64,000 bases of DNA from VRUE01 sp963780815 (GCA_963780815.1 CAWADG010000009.1:62001-126000), one strand, 5' to 3'; counted from the stretch's first letter, positions 36,340 to 44,924 are shown. Made by a program: numbers and translations. Notes: generated from the sequence alone by a model not told the origin.

Positions 36340-37608
36340 TCAGATGATCCGGCCGAGTCGCGTACGGGTAACAAGCACCCAGGCAAGCGCGAACGAGCCA
36401 GCCACGCCGAGCGCCGCCACGGAGAGCGCCTTGACCTCGGCGGGTACGCCGATCGGTCGGAGCGCGATCATCAGTCCGATCAGCACAACCCCCTGGAGGA
36501 AGAACGCGCCGTAGGCGCTGCGCGCCATGGCCTGACCGAGGCGGCCTGGGCGGCGATTGAGAAGCCGTTGCGCTGTTCCGAGCAGCCACACCGAGGTGCC
36601 GACGGCGAGCGGACCCTCCACAGCGGCCAGGCAGAGCGCGGGCCAGTGAAACCCGGATTCGAAGATCTCGTCCCCTTCCGTGCCAACCGCTGCCATGACG
36701 CCGGCCACGATCAGGAACGCCGCGATCCCTCCCAGCGCGGCAAATCCGCAATTGCGGCGAAGCCGGTCGGGTACCGGTTCGAGCCAGCCGCGCTGGGCGG
36801 CGATGATGCCCAAGGCGAACATCGGCACGAACTGCGGCCACTGCCACAGATGGGACTGGCCGATCTGGCCGCTGGCCGCTGGGAAAATGGGGCGCACCAG
36901 AACGGTGGCCACCGAGATCCCCACTGCAAGCGCGACGAGCGTACGCCCGGCCAGCGGAGCGCTGTGATTCGGGGTGGCGATTGGGACATCATCGGCCGCC
37001 CGGCGCCCGCTCCAGTAGCGCCAGGCGGCGTAGGCGAGCGAGTAGAGGAGCAGGACCTCGACGAACCACATGGGACCGGTGTCGAGGATGGGATCGCCGT
37101 GAGTGATCTGCCGCCAGAGCGAGTGGGATTCGCCGGCGGCGAGATGCGCCGCCCAGATCGCTCCGGGCCAGATCAGCAGCGTCCATGCCGCCAGTGGCAC
37201 GCCGAGGCGGATGAGTCGGTCGTGGGCGAACGTCCGAGGGCCCTTGCGCGACACCGAGCCGGGAGTGACCAGGCCGGAGATCAGGAAGAAAAGGCCCATC
37301 GCGAACAGGGCGGCTGGGATCACCACCATCGACAGCGTGATGTCGCTGACTCCGGCGAGCTGGACCTCCTGGACGTCCTGGTAGGGCCAAGCGTTTTCCA
37401 GGCTCCCGTAGGCCAGTGCACCGTGGCCGGCGATGATCACGGCGACCAGCAGCAGCTTGAGATTGTCGAGATACGCAACGCGCTCGCTGCGTGCCTCCCG
37501 GGTGGCCCGCCCGCGCTCCGCGGGCGCCTCCGTGATCGCGTCCACCACACCGCGATGCGTTTCCCACCTCAGGTCCGTTTTCGTCGGAGGCTTCACGGCG
37601 ATAGCCAT
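36340..37608 (-). CDS. Acyltransferase-3 family membrane protein
   Basis: 422 residues with about ten hydrophobic segments. The family signature is visible: 'RVAYLDNLKLLLVAVIIAGHGAL' (catalytic-type His), 'LFFLISGLVTPGSVSRKGPRTFAHDRLIRLGVPL', and 'GPMWFVEVLLLYSLAYAAW'. Members (OafA/YrhL type) transfer acyl groups to sugars or other exported molecules. It is the only gene between array copies 10 and 11. Substrate unknown. Confidence 0.85.
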   Translation of the reverse strand: MAIAVKPPTKTDLRWETHRGVVDAITEAPAERGRATREARSERVAYLDNLKLLLVAVIIAGHGALAYGSLENAWPYQDVQEVQLAGVSDITLSMVVIPAALFAMGLFFLISGLVTPGSVSRKGPRTFAHDRLIRLGVPLAAWTLLIWPGAIWAAHLAAGESHSLWRQITHGDPILDTGPMWFVEVLLLYSLAYAAWRYWSGRRAADDVPIATPNHSAPLAGRTLVALAVGISVATVLVRPIFPAASGQIGQSHLWQWPQFVPMFALGIIAAQRGWLEPVPDRLRRNCGFAALGGIAAFLIVAGVMAAVGTEGDEIFESGFHWPALCLAAVEGPLAVGTSVWLLGTAQRLLNRRPGRLGQAMARSAYGAFFLQGVVLIGLMIALRPIGVPAEVKALSVAALGVAGSFALAWVLVTRTRLGRII

Positions 37609-37763
37609 TTTGCTCCACTTTGGGAACTGGGGATGCGACCTTTCGATGTGGCCGCAACTCGTGCGCCTACTCCTTCGCAGCGCAGGCTGGTATCGCGAAC
37701 GCCGCGCCGCTGAAGGCTTCGGGACAACTCCTACCCGGATCTGGATGTCCCGAGCTGGATCGC

Positions 37764-37916
37764 GGTACCACCGTGGTACCGCTTGACATATCCAATACGT
37801 CCAGATTGTCCACCGTCCGGGACAGATGGGACGCCAGGGACGCGGCGGGACGCATCGGGCAACCTAGTCCGCCGGCTGGGGCCGAGCGGCCGCCAGTTCA
37901 AGTCCGGCCTCCCCGA
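37764..37916 (+). repeat. Array repeat copy 11 (last)
   Basis: GGTACC at 37764 and 37775 (spacer ACCGT), phased GTCC/GGAC array, core at 37874-37916 with one G fewer and small changes (CGGCCGCCAG). Box to core is 110 bp. It marks the right end of the tRNA-Pro array. Confidence 0.88.
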
Positions 37917-38708
37917 CTAGTCGGAAGCGCGCGCGCTCGGGAAGCGGCTTTCCGATTCCAGTCTCGGTTTCTGTCCCCCGCGGGAGCGCGGGCGCCCCGT
38001 CGCCTCAATACACGGCGCGCGCGACCGAGTCGAGCGCCGATGATCGTGCGGCCCATCTGCGTCGCCACTTTCATCCGTGAATGGCCCGTCATCAGCACCT
38101 CCATTGCGCGGCGCTTGGTCTCGGTATCGACCTTCTCGAGAGCGCCGGAGTCAAACGGCGGCTGAGGGTCGTACTCGATGACCAGCTGAAGTGCCTCGGC
38201 CAACTCGCGCCCGTGAACGCGCTCGCTAAGCGTCAATGCCATGTCAATGCCAGCCGAGACTCCGGCGGCGCTGATGTGGGTGCCCTGCCAGACCACTCGA
38301 TCCTCGACGACCTCGACCCCGTAGGCGCGAACGACATCGCGGAAGCCCCAGTGCGTGGCCGTCTTCTTGCCCTCGAGCAGGCCGGCGGCGGCATAAAGGC
38401 TGGCTCCGGTACAGACCGATGCCGTCCACTCACATCTCGGCGCCGTTGCCGCGAGCCAGTCGATCAACACCTGGTCGCCCAGCACCGGCAGCGGATTGCC
38501 GCTACCGGGCACGACGATCAGCTCGGGATCCGTCAGTGACTCGGTGGTGTCCGTTGGAATGACGGTCAGACCGCGGTCGGTAGTGATCGGCCCAGCGGTA
38601 CTGGCCACAAAGTGGACCTCACACCCCCGGCCAGCGGCTGATGACGTCATACGGGCCGACCAGGTCGAGGGCGGTGAAGTCAGGATAGACGACGTAGGCG
38701 ATCTTCAT
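37898..38708 (-). pseudogene. DJ-1/PfpI-family protein, apparent frameshift
   Basis: The ATG at 38708 gives 'MKIAYVVYPDFTALDLVGPY' and 'DVISRWPG'. A one-base change in a C5 run at 38624-38628 is needed to continue into 'GCEVHFVAS', 'LIVVPGSGNP' and the nucleophile elbow 'ASVCTGASLYAAAGLL'. The fold is DJ-1/GATase1 (isonitrile hydratase or glyoxalase-III-like). The C-terminal tail (about 35 residues, Arg-rich) runs into array copy 11 and stops inside it, so the natural end seems lost. Its ATG overlaps the multicopper oxidase TGA. Confidence 0.72.
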
Positions 38709-40417
38709 TCCACGACCTCGAAGCTGAACATCATTCCGCTCTCGTGATGCTCGGCGATATGGCAATGGGCCATCCAGCGGCCAGGATTGGTGACGTCGAG
38801 AAGGATGTCGACGGTCTGGCCGGCTGGAATGAGCACGGTGTCGGTCCAAACCAGGTTCGGTTCGACCTCACCGTCGCGGCTAAGAACCAAGAACCGGCCG
38901 GCGCCGTGGATGTGGAAGGGGTGGTGCATCGGATGGTCGCCGGCCATCTCGTTTAGGAGCCGGATCTTGACCTGGTCGCCGACGCGGAAGCGCCAGTCGA
39001 TCGCCGCGTTCTCGGCATCGGTATGGCGGTCGATCAGCTTCCAGCGCATGTTGGCCGGCGTGGTCAACCGGTTGACCTCCACCATGTCGTCCTCCCACTC
39101 GATCCCGTCCGCGTGATCGGCCGAGCCATGGCCGTGCTCGTGCCCGTCTCCATGTTCCCGTTCGTGTCCCGCGGCGGCCTCGCTCACCAGCTGGGCGGGC
39201 AATAGCTTCATTCCGCACTCGGGACAGTGGCCGGGCTCGTCCCGGACCACCTCGGGGTGCATGGGACAGGTGTAGCTCGCATCCGGCGCCTCCACAGCGA
39301 CGAGCTTCATCCCGCAGTGCGGGCAGTGATCGGGCTCTGAGCTGACGACCTCGGGATGCATCGGGCACGCATAGATGACCTCGCCTTCGGGAACCGGCAT
39401 ATCCATCTCGGCGATGAAGGCAAGGGTCTTTTCGGGCTCGGCGTCCAGGTAAGGCTCGATCCGCTCCCGCTCACGGGCCAGGTCCTCGTTGGTCCGGAGC
39501 GTCTCGAACCGATCCCTGAGCGAGGGCTCAGCCGGTTCCTCGGCCACAGTGATCCGGGCCAGCGGATAGGTCCGCCCCGGCGTGCGGTGCTCGAGCGTCA
39601 GCTCACCGGCGTCTCCGAACAGGACGTCGACGACCAGCCGCTCCGAGGGCGCGAGGATCACCTCGTCGACGAACCGCTCGTGCTCGACGTGGCCGCTGTC
39701 GCCGCCGACGAGCTTCATCCGCGCGCCCGGGAGGGCGATCTTGAAGACGCGGGTGTTGGCGGTGTTCGTGAAGTAGAAGCGGACCACCTCGTCGCGCTGG
39801 GCCGCAAGCGCTAAGTCGGTCTCGCCGTTGACGAGCATCAGATCGCCGAAGCGGCCCATGGCGGAGTGGGTGGTCTCGGTCCTGCTGAAGGGGGCCACGC
39901 GGCCCTCCTCGAGCAGGATGTCGTCGAGCGTCAACGCGAGCTCGCGGTTGACGGGAGGCCAATAGTCAGGGTCGGTGGGCTCAACCAGGACGTTGCCGTA
40001 GAGGCCCATCTCCTGGCCGTAGTCCTCGCGGATGTGCGGGTGGTACCAGTAGACCCCGGGATCAGGGAATGAGATCCGCGCGCTGAACTTCTCGCCGACG
40101 GCCATCGGGGCCTGGGTCTCGTGAGTCCCGTCGTAGCGGTTCTCGAGTCTGAGTCCATGCCAGTGAACGGTCGCCTCCAGATCGCCCTGATTCTCGATGT
40201 TGACGACGATCTTCGAGTCCTGCTTGACCTTAAGAGTCGGTCCTGGAATCGAGCCGTTGTAGGCAAGCATCCTCACCCACGCGTTGCCCAATTGCTTGGC
40301 CACCGGGCCGATCCGAAGGTCGAACTCCTCGCCGTCCTCTAACGCGATCAGCTCAGAAGGCGCAGCCTCGGGAAGGCCCACCGCCTCGGTTGGAAAATTG
40401 TCTGGCGCGCTGCTCAT
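38705..40417 (-). CDS. Multicopper oxidase with two embedded heavy-metal-binding modules
   Basis: 570 residues. The copper motifs are complete: 'HWHGLRL' (residue 85), 'YWYHPHIRED' (124), 'HPMHHPFHIHG' (495) and 'MAHCHIAEHHESGMMF' (549). Between cupredoxin domains 2 and 3 lie two tandem heavy-metal-binding modules, 'ACPMHPEVV' to 'CPHCGMKL' (about 350-372) and 'TCPMHPEVV' to 'CPECGMKL' (about 383-405), then a His-rich linker (418-435). This module is usually found in copper ATPases and CusB-type proteins. No signal peptide is evident. Likely copper or phenol oxidation in metal defence. It overlaps both neighbours by 4 nt. Confidence 0.9.
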   Translation of the reverse strand: MSSAPDNFPTEAVGLPEAAPSELIALEDGEEFDLRIGPVAKQLGNAWVRMLAYNGSIPGPTLKVKQDSKIVVNIENQGDLEATVHWHGLRLENRYDGTHETQAPMAVGEKFSARISFPDPGVYWYHPHIREDYGQEMGLYGNVLVEPTDPDYWPPVNRELALTLDDILLEEGRVAPFSRTETTHSAMGRFGDLMLVNGETDLALAAQRDEVVRFYFTNTANTRVFKIALPGARMKLVGGDSGHVEHERFVDEVILAPSERLVVDVLFGDAGELTLEHRTPGRTYPLARITVAEEPAEPSLRDRFETLRTNEDLARERERIEPYLDAEPEKTLAFIAEMDMPVPEGEVIYACPMHPEVVSSEPDHCPHCGMKLVAVEAPDASYTCPMHPEVVRDEPGHCPECGMKLLPAQLVSEAAAGHEREHGDGHEHGHGSADHADGIEWEDDMVEVNRLTTPANMRWKLIDRHTDAENAAIDWRFRVGDQVKIRLLNEMAGDHPMHHPFHIHGAGRFLVLSRDGEVEPNLVWTDTVLIPAGQTVDILLDVTNPGRWMAHCHIAEHHESGMMFSFEVVE

Positions 40418-41517
40418 GTCTGCCTCCCAAGATCGAAGGATTGCCGTTGGGGAGCCCGTGCCGATCGGGTCTCCTCTCGAAAGCTTCCAATCAGCCGCGC
40501 AATGTGCTCAGCGTCTTCCCTGACCCAGCCGAGTAGGGCCGAGCCTCGAGTGTGCTGCCAGGTCAGCCCCAGGAAATAAAGCCCCGGAGACTTGGTTGCA
40601 CCGCGCTCATGCACAAGCCGGCCGGTGTCGTCGAACACAGGTGCGTCGATCCACGAGTAGTCGGGGCGAAAGCCGGTCGCCCAGATGACGGTCTGCACGT
40701 CGAGCTTCGTTCCATCCTCGAAGCTCACCGTCGACCCGCCGGCATCGACCGCTCGTCCCAGGAGCTTGACCCCGTGCCTGCGGCGGATCCCGCGCGGGCT
40801 CGACCCGATCAGTGTGTCCCGTTCCCGCAGGCGGCGCCCGATCCGCGACTCCGAGGTCTTTCGGATCAGGCCGGTCCGATCGAGATACCAGAACAGATCA
40901 CGGCCCAAGACGCGCTGTGGGAGCGGTTTCTGGCGCGATCCAATCGCAAGATGGACCGAATGGAAAGCCGAAAGCTCCTCGGCTATCTGGAAACCCGAAT
41001 TGCCGCCTCCAACGACGAGGACAGGACCTTCGATTCCCGCCGGGGACCGGTAGGCGCTCGTGTGAAGCTGCCTCACGCTCGCGTCCAACCGCTCGGCGAA
41101 GGGCGGCACGTAGGGTTCCTGAAACGGGCCGGTGGCGACAACCACCTGAGCGCCGGTGTACTCGCGGTCGTCGAGCTCGACCCGGTAGCGGTCGTCGATC
41201 TGCTGCAGCAAGCGGACGCGACTGCCGAGCTGAACCGGAAGCTCGAAGCGATCGGCGTATTCGCGAAGGTAGGCGACAACCTCGTCGCGGGTCGGGTAGC
41301 GATCGGGATCGCCGGGGAACGGCTGGCCCGGAAGGCTGCTGTAGCGGGCCGGTGTGAAGAGCTTGAGTGAGTCCCACCGTGCGCGCCAGGCGGCAGCCGG
41401 CTGATCGGCTGCCTCGAGGACAGTGAAGTCACGACCTGCGCGGGCGAGGAAGTACGCCATAGCCAGTCCGGCCTGGCCGCCCCCGACGACAATGACCTCA
41501 TACCGATGGTCGCTCAT
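40414..41517 (-). CDS. Flavin-containing monooxygenase-type oxidoreductase
   Basis: 367 residues. An N-terminal FAD motif 'EVIVVGGGQAGLAMAYFLAR' is followed by 'WDSLKLFTPARYSSLPG', a second dinucleotide motif 'VLVVGGGNSGFQIAEEL' (NADPH) and the closing 'VIWATGFRPDYSWID'. Such proteins are putative flavoprotein monooxygenases or thioredoxin-reductase-like enzymes (CzcO type, often near metal-efflux genes). The stop overlaps the oxidase start (ATGA), so the three genes FMO, oxidase and DJ-1 form a coupled operon. Confidence 0.86.
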   Translation of the reverse strand: MSDHRYEVIVVGGGQAGLAMAYFLARAGRDFTVLEAADQPAAAWRARWDSLKLFTPARYSSLPGQPFPGDPDRYPTRDEVVAYLREYADRFELPVQLGSRVRLLQQIDDRYRVELDDREYTGAQVVVATGPFQEPYVPPFAERLDASVRQLHTSAYRSPAGIEGPVLVVGGGNSGFQIAEELSAFHSVHLAIGSRQKPLPQRVLGRDLFWYLDRTGLIRKTSESRIGRRLRERDTLIGSSPRGIRRRHGVKLLGRAVDAGGSTVSFEDGTKLDVQTVIWATGFRPDYSWIDAPVFDDTGRLVHERGATKSPGLYFLGLTWQHTRGSALLGWVREDAEHIARLIGSFREETRSARAPQRQSFDLGRQT

Positions 41518-41955
41518 CGCTCTGTCTCGCTTGTACGCGTCCCTTCCCCCTTGGCAGAGGCACCTCGAAGCTCTCCCTGGCTAACTTGCGCCGGCCTTCA
41601 AGGGCGGGGACGATCAAGCTAGTCACACCCAGCCATCGAACCGGGAGCGCCGACCCAGTCTCGAGGATAGCGAGAGCCTCGATTCGCGGTCAAGAGCGGT
41701 CGCGGCGACAAGGGGCGGCCCCGTTGCAGCGAGCCAGGTCCAGACGCCCTCTGGCGCCATTCTGCGCCTATATCCGAGCATCTGTCGGGTAGCGCTCGCA
41801 AGGCGGCTGCGACGCTCGCTCATCGAGATACTGGCTCGAGTTGCTTTCCGCTGGTACCACTAGGGCATAGTGCCGGCCGGTTAGCCCGAAAGCCCCTCGA
41901 GTGGCCGACCACCGAAAGTGAGCTGGCCGCTATCGCAACAGATTAATCTCAAGCC
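41518..41955. other. Divergent intergenic region, no gene seen
   Basis: Separates the oxidase operon from the ABC exporter operon and should hold both promoters. A short minus-strand frame around 41623-41823 has no recognisable features. Confidence 0.5.
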
Positions 41956-42657
41956 ATGAGCTCTGACCCGAGGGAGGCCTCGGGCTCACCGACGGACGAG
42001 CTGGGTGGCGCGGGCGACACTCACCCCATCGTCCTCAGGGCCGAGGCGATCGAGAAGCGGTTTCATCGCGGCGTCCCGCCGCTCCGGCACACCATCGAGG
42101 TCCTTAAGGGGGCCAGTTTGGAGGTCCGGGCCGGTCAGCTAGTCGGGTTGGTTGGCGAGAACGGCTCCGGCAAGAGCACCTTGATCCAGATCGTCGTCGG
42201 GCTGCTGAAACGCGATGGCGGTGAGGTTCAGAGGCCCGAGCGGCTCGGTTACTGCCCCCAGATCCCCATGGTCTGGGACAAGCTGACCGTGACCGAGCAC
42301 TTCCAATTGTTCGCGCAGGCTTATGGCCTACGAGGGGATGCCAGCAGGCGCTCTGAAGAGGCGCTGCTCGAAGAGATGCAGTTTTCCCGCTACCGCGATT
42401 TCCGTGTCGAGGAGCTTTCGGGCGGGACGCGGCAGAAGCTCAACCTCGCGCTCGCGCTCGTGCACGAGCCGCAGCTCTTGCTCCTCGATGAGCCCTACTC
42501 GGGGTTTGACTGGGAGACCTATCTGCGCTTCTGGGAGATGAGCGAGCGGCGCCGGGACGAAGTGATGGGCATTCTGATCGTCTCCCACCTTCTGGCGGAG
42601 CGCGAGCGGCTCGATCGGCTCTACACCTTGGTCGACGGTAAGGCGGTGCTCGGGTGA
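41956..42657 (+). CDS. ABC transporter ATPase
   Basis: 233 residues. Walker A is 'GENGSGKSTLIQI', Q-loop 'CPQIPM', signature 'LSGGTRQKLNLALAL' (SGGT variant), Walker B 'LLLLDEPYSGFD' and H-loop 'IVSHLLAE'. The modified 'EPYSGFDW' after Walker B and an N-terminal extension ('EKRFHRGVPPLRHTIEVL') set it apart from the ATPase at 3546. It is followed by two overlapping permease genes. Confidence 0.88.
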   Translation: MSSDPREASGSPTDELGGAGDTHPIVLRAEAIEKRFHRGVPPLRHTIEVLKGASLEVRAGQLVGLVGENGSGKSTLIQIVVGLLKRDGGEVQRPERLGYCPQIPMVWDKLTVTEHFQLFAQAYGLRGDASRRSEEALLEEMQFSRYRDFRVEELSGGTRQKLNLALALVHEPQLLLLDEPYSGFDWETYLRFWEMSERRRDEVMGILIVSHLLAERERLDRLYTLVDGKAVLG

Positions 42658-43364
42658 CGGCCCTTGCCATTGTGGGAGGCAGCTTCGTGCGCGAGCACCT
42701 GCGCACGCCGCTGACCCTCATCATGCTGGTAGCGATTCCTGCCTTCTTCGTCCTTATCTTCGCCAGCGTCTTGGACGAATTTGCGGAGGCTCTTGGCGGG
42801 ACACTGGCCGGCAGCGGCTCGACCGCGATCAGCGCTGGCTGGGCAGCGGCGTTCCTGTGCGGCGCGCTGGCCTTCTTTCAGGTCGCCTCCTCGAGGAGCG
42901 CGGATCGACGCTTAGCGCTGGCAGGCCTCGGAGCCGGTCGAGTGGCTTTGGCTCGGATCCTCGCGGCGATCGCCCTCGGCGTCTTGGTCAGCGCGATTGC
43001 CTACGTGACCCTCTGGCTGCGCAGCGGGATCGAGCATCCCGCCCATGCCGCTGCTGCAGTTCTCGCCTTCGCCCTTATCTACACCGGCATTGGGGCCCTG
43101 ATCGGCGCCTTCGTTTCCGATCCGCTGAACGGTTCGCTCCTAGTTGTGGTCGTCTTCGCCGTCGATGTCTTCTCCGGCCCGCAGATGACCCCCAACAGCC
43201 TTTTCAACTGGACCCCTACTCGCGACGCCGCGAGCCTCCTAATCGCCGCTGGCACCGGCCAAGCCTCGCCGAGCACCGACTGGATCAAGGTCGGTGTCGC
43301 GATTGTTGTCGCTCTGGGAGTCGCAACCGCCGCCTTTTGGCTGGCGGCTCGGGCAAGGGATTGA
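42654..43364 (+). CDS. ABC transporter permease, first subunit
   Basis: 236 residues with about six helices ('LTLIMLVAIPAFFVLIFASVL', 'WAAAFLCGALAFFQVASS' and others). The GTG start overlaps the ATPase stop (GTGA). The ABC-2 pattern of a large extracellular loop after helix 1 ('DEFAEALGGTLAGSGSTAIS') is present. It forms a complex with the products of the two flanking genes. Confidence 0.8.
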   Translation: MTALAIVGGSFVREHLRTPLTLIMLVAIPAFFVLIFASVLDEFAEALGGTLAGSGSTAISAGWAAAFLCGALAFFQVASSRSADRRLALAGLGAGRVALARILAAIALGVLVSAIAYVTLWLRSGIEHPAHAAAAVLAFALIYTGIGALIGAFVSDPLNGSLLVVVVFAVDVFSGPQMTPNSLFNWTPTRDAASLLIAAGTGQASPSTDWIKVGVAIVVALGVATAAFWLAARARD

Positions 43365-43365
43365 G

Positions 43366-44115
43366 ATGACAGCGCGGGCACTTGGGGCAACGCGTATGGC
43401 TTTCCGCGAACAGCTGCGCCGGCCGCTGCTGCTGATCTTGCTCATCCTCGTCCCCGTCTATGTGGTGACCCGCAGCATCGCCCAGACCGAGCCGACCTTG
43501 AGGCAGTTCACCTTGCCCGGCGATGTTGAAGTCGTCACGAACATGAAAGAGCTGCACGGTGCGATCATGGCCGGAATGGCGATCGCCTTCGTCGCCGGTC
43601 TCTGCGGCGTCTTCGTGATGCAGTCGGCGCTGGCGGGCGATCGTCGGCTCGTGGTCGCTGGCTTCCGGCCCGGAGAGACAGTCGGTGCGCGGCTGGTCGT
43701 TCTGCTCGCCGACACAGCGCTCGTCGTCGCCGTCTCCTTGATCGCGACCGCCTTCTACTTCGAACCGGAGTCCTGGCTTCGGTTCACCTTGGCGGCCTTG
43801 ATGATCGGGTTGATCTACGCGCCGTTAGGCGCCTTGTTTGGTGCTGTTCTCAGCCGACTTGCCGCGACCTATCTAATGCTCTTCTTGGTCATGACCGACC
43901 TCGGCATCGTCCAAAACCCGATGTTTGGTTCGGGCACGCCGGGGAGATGGGCGGTCCTACTTCCGGGCTACGGCCCGATGCGTCTCATGCTCGATGGCGC
44001 CTATTCCACCCGGTTCCACGTCGCTGGAGAGCTTCTGCTGTCATTGGGCTGGACAGCCGCGCTCGGCGTTGCCATCTATCTCCTGCTACGTCGGGCTGTG
44101 GGCGCAAGCGGCTAA
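43366..44115 (+). CDS. ABC transporter permease, second subunit
   Basis: 249 residues with six predicted helices. The first ('LLLILLILVPVYVVTRSIA') is followed by a soluble loop with 'LPGDVEVVTNMKELHG', and later helices include 'LIATAFYF' and 'LMIGLIYAPLGALFGAVLS'. It starts 1 nt after the first permease. Sequence similarity to the first permease suggests a duplicated heteromeric ABC-2 pair. The cargo is unknown, but it lies between two putative metal gene groups. Confidence 0.8.
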   Translation: MTARALGATRMAFREQLRRPLLLILLILVPVYVVTRSIAQTEPTLRQFTLPGDVEVVTNMKELHGAIMAGMAIAFVAGLCGVFVMQSALAGDRRLVVAGFRPGETVGARLVVLLADTALVVAVSLIATAFYFEPESWLRFTLAALMIGLIYAPLGALFGAVLSRLAATYLMLFLVMTDLGIVQNPMFGSGTPGRWAVLLPGYGPMRLMLDGAYSTRFHVAGELLLSLGWTAALGVAIYLLLRRAVGASG

Positions 44116-44246
44116 GTAGCCGTCCCCGGGCGATTCTGCCATCGGCCCAGGCTGAAAACGATGGCCACGACCACCAGCAAAGCGGCCACCCCACATCCGA
44201 TCATGTGAGACGGATGCGAAGAAAAATGACCCTTCACAGCGCTCAT
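44112..44246 (-). CDS. Small single-pass membrane protein (44 residues)
   Basis: ATG at 44246, stop at 44112. The sequence has 'GHFSSHPSHMIGCGVAALLV' and a single helix 'VAALLVVVAIVFSLG'. The His-x3-HMxxC arrangement before the helix resembles DUF2933-type small proteins seen beside multicopper oxidase and copper genes (comparison from memory). It is convergent with the ABC operon. Metal binding is an inference. Confidence 0.55.
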   Translation of the reverse strand: MSAVKGHFSSHPSHMIGCGVAALLVVVAIVFSLGRWQNRPGTAT

Positions 44247-44373
44247 CGTGCCTTCCTTCCGTTCCAGACCAGCCTAGGAACTGCGGGCAGCGGCGACATC
44301 CGGGCAAGTACGTAGTCGAATCTGCTCGAAACTACTGAAGCCAAGGCCGCGCATCCTGGGTTACCGTCAGCGT

Positions 44374-44924
44374 GTGGGACGCCGTCTTCTCACAGTGCTG
44401 GTCGTGGTCGGGGCCTCCTAGTTCCCTCGGCCGCTCTAGGCAGCCTCCCAAGCGACGTTCAGCAAGGCCAGCGGCTGGCCGAAGAGATTCGCGCCGGGGA
44501 AAAGAAGTGCTCGGACCTCGCGGCCGACGATTTCGAGCTGATCGGCGAGTACGCGATGAGCCGCTACCTCGGCAGCACCGCAACCCACGAAGCGATGAAC
44601 CGCCACATGACGGTGATGATGGGCAGCGCGGGCGAGGAGCGCATGCACCAGGCTCTCGGCTACCGCTACAGCGGCTGCCCTGGTGGGCCGGCCGCCGGCT
44701 GGGTGGGCCCAATGGGCGGAATGATGTCGGGCAGCTACGAAGGCTCGGGCGGCTTCGGTGGCGGCATGATGGGTGGCGGCTACCGGGAAGGGATGATGGG
44801 CTTCGGAGACTCCGGCGACGGAGATGTCAGCGTCCTCGGCGTCGTGCTGATTGGCCTCGCTGCTGCAGCGGTCGGCGGTGCCCTTGTCTTTGCCGGGATG
44901 CGGCTCGGCCGCACGGACCGCTGA
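44374..44924 (+). pseudogene. Met/Gly-rich exported membrane protein, apparent frameshift
   Basis: A GTG at 44374 begins 'GRRLLTVLVVVGA', signal-like. A frame change near 44410-44420 is needed to continue into 'SAALGSLPSDVQQGQRLAEE' and 'ECGEKKCSDLAADDFELIGEYAMSRYLG'-type helices around 44460-44570, followed by 'ATHEAMNRHMTVMMGSAGEER'. Then come Met/Gly clusters ('GPMGGMMSG', 'GGGMMGGGYREGMMGFG') and a C-terminal helix 'LGVVLIGLAAAAVGGALVFAG'. The Met-rich part could bind Cu(I), fitting the oxidase nearby. If the GTG piece is unrelated, the protein starts at 44556. Confidence 0.62.

Noticed and set aside
23562..37916. CRISPR array
   Set aside because: Repeats are 150 bp, spaced by 0.6-1.7 kb of genes, and end in tRNA-like sequence. 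There are no short uniform spacers and no cas genes.
23562..37916. Classic integron
   Set aside because: No IntI gene, sites are tRNA 3' halves rather than attC, and cargo lies in both orientations. Only the one-gene-per-repeat layout is similar.
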